Source: Actinomycetota bacterium
Lineage (GTDB): Bacteria > Actinomycetota > Actinomycetes > S36-B12 > FW305-bin1
DNA length: 64,000 bases
Assembly: GCA_004297305.1 (NCBI GenBank)
Contig: SCTR01000001.1
Span: forward strand, 1-64,000
Direction of reading: 5' to 3'
Positions 61,633 through 64,000 of this stretch are shown piece by piece. Numbering within the stretch: the stretch's first letter is position 1; the number at the start of each line of letters is the position of its first letter. A model generated the notes under the pieces. It was not told the DNA's origin, searched no databases, and worked only from the letters and a program-made list of their open reading frames with translations. Position numbers and translations under genes: made by a program.

Positions 61633-62748
61633 TCAACGAGTCGGGGCGACGACGACCTCGACCCGCTGGAACTCCTTGAGGTCGCTGTAGCCGGTGGTGG
61701 CCATCGCCTTGCGCAGCGCGCCAACGAGGTTCATCGTCCCGTCGGCCACCCGGGACGGCCCGTGGAAGATCTCCGCGAGGGTACCGACCGTGCCCAGGTG
61801 CACGCGCTCGCCGCGCGGCAGCGCGGCGTGCACAGCCTCACTGCCCCAATGGAATCCGCGACCCGGCGCCTCGACAGCGCGGGCGAACGGCGAGCCCACC
61901 ATGACCGCGTCGGCGCCGCAGGCGAAGGCCTTCACCACGTCGCCGCTGCGGCCCATCGACCCGTCCGCGAGGACATGGACGTAGCGTCCCCCGGACTCGT
62001 CCAGGTAGTCCCGGCGGGCCGCCGCGACGTCGGCGACCGCGGAGGCCATCGGCACCCGGATACCGAGCACGTCACGGGTCGTGTGCGCCGCGCCGCCGCC
62101 GAAACCGACGAGTACGCCGGCCGCACCGGTCCGCATCAGATGCAGCGCCGCCTGGTACGTCGAGCACCCGCCGACCAGCACCGGGACGTCGAGCTCGTAG
62201 ATGAACCGCTTGAGATTCAACGGCTCCCGGCCCTGCGCGACGTGCTCGGCGGACACGGTGGTGCCGCGGATGACGAAGAGATCGACACCCGCGTCGACGA
62301 CGTGTTTGGCCAGTTCTGCGGTGCGCTGCGGCGACAGCGCGCCGGCGACGGTCACCCCGGCCGCGCGGACCTCGGCGACCCGCGCGGCGATCAGCTCGGG
62401 CACCACCGGCCGGGCGTAGATCTCCTGCAGCCGGGCGGTGACAGCGGAATCCGGGAGTTCCGCCAGTTCGGCCAGCAGCGGCGCGGGATCCTCGTACCGG
62501 GTCCAGAGTCCTTCGAGGTTCAGCACCGGCAGACCACCGAGCCGGCCGATCTCGATCGCGGTGGCCGGGGACACCACGGAGTCCATCGGCGCGACGACGA
62601 TCGGTGTCTCGAACCGGTAGGCGTCGACCTGCCAGCCGACCGAAACGTCCTGCGGGTCACGGGTTCGGCGGCTCGGCGCCACGGCGACGTCGTCGAACGA
62701 CCACGCCTGCCGGCCGCGCTTGCCGCGGCCGATCTCGATCTCCGACAC
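61633..62748 (-). CDS. guaB3: GuaB3 family IMP dehydrogenase-related protein
   Basis: A 371-aa TIM-barrel protein of the actinobacterial GuaB3 group. [20 protein letters not shown] opens it, [57 protein letters not shown] and [20 protein letters not shown] follow. It lacks CBS domains. The catalytic-loop Cys of true IMPDH (SICTT) is replaced by the GAAHTTR segment, so its own activity is not settled; a purine-nucleotide role is implied by context. The GTG has AGAGGG 6-7 nt upstream. Confidence 0.93.
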   Translation of the reverse strand: MSEIEIGRGKRGRQAWSFDDVAVAPSRRTRDPQDVSVGWQVDAYRFETPIVVAPMDSVVSPATAIEIGRLGGLPVLNLEGLWTRYEDPAPLLAELAELPDSAVTARLQEIYARPVVPELIAARVAEVRAAGVTVAGALSPQRTAELAKHVVDAGVDLFVIRGTTVSAEHVAQGREPLNLKRFIYELDVPVLVGGCSTYQAALHLMRTGAAGVLVGFGGGAAHTTRDVLGIRVPMASAVADVAAARRDYLDESGGRYVHVLADGSMGRSGDVVKAFACGADAVMVGSPFARAVEAPGRGFHWGSEAVHAALPRGERVHLGTVGTLAEIFHGPSRVADGTMNLVGALRKAMATTGYSDLKEFQRVEVVVAPTR

Positions 62749-62772
62749 TCCGGTCCCTCTCGTCGGTGCCGG

Positions 62773-64000
<1,228 letters not shown>

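Overview
The window is GC-rich chromosomal DNA from an actinomycete. The evidence is the family mix: an acyl-CoA carboxylase with a small epsilon subunit, the GuaB3 paralogue beside guaB and guaA, a DUF3017 gene after folD, a DUF6350/PerM gene between sucD and purN, sdhCDAB, an F420-type LLM oxidoreductase, and many genes whose start codon sits 6-8 nt after a TAnnnT box (probable leaderless transcripts). A relative of Frankineae/Sporichthyales-type actinomycetes is plausible; the sequence does not fix the genus. No rRNA, tRNA, IS element or CRISPR array was seen.

Layout. 0-3.3 kb: tail of a UDP-sugar dehydrogenase, rfbC downstream of purKE, and a GtrA-type flippase. 3.4-6 kb: an OmpR-type two-component system and a bPH2 membrane protein. 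6.1-13.5 kb: a biotin module, with birA divergent from accD-accE-maf and accA further on, split by two tandem LPxTG surface proteins. 13.5-20.3 kb: a Gly-rich-tailed membrane protein, a secreted protein of unknown function, an LpdA-like flavoprotein, gamma-glutamylcyclotransferase, purine nucleoside phosphorylase, a GNAT protein and a CAP protein. 20.4-31.5 kb: adenosine deaminase, methylmalonyl-CoA mutase (mutAB-meaB), succinate dehydrogenase and a D,D-carboxypeptidase. With the carboxylase, mutAB and sdh would carry propionyl-CoA into the TCA cycle; icd, mdh, sucC and sucD (34.5-45.8 kb) complete that theme. 31.5-43.7 kb: thpR-trpS, a CNNM/CBS protein, folD-DUF3017, an alpha/beta-hydrolase-like protein lacking its nucleophile, purN-purH, and membrane proteins. 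46-55.6 kb: M23 peptidase, PcrA helicase, a secreted VanY-like enzyme, an LLM oxidoreductase and a PspC-linked envelope-stress system with a palindrome in its divergent promoter.

55.65-60.0 kb is an accessory island of lower GC. It holds two tandem paralogous SMI1/KNR4-like 203-codon proteins, each directly preceded by a short ORF (one intact, one decayed) with the same C-terminal motif. This is laid out like orphan toxin-tip/immunity cassettes. An unidentified frameshifted remnant, a DUF4031 gene, an OGG-fold protein and a zinc-ribbon protein accompany them. The window ends with guaA-guaB3-guaB (GMP synthesis).

A recurrent non-coding feature is that the last bases of several unrelated genes, including the stop codon, are reiterated as short degenerate direct repeats in the following spacer, each locus with its own unit.
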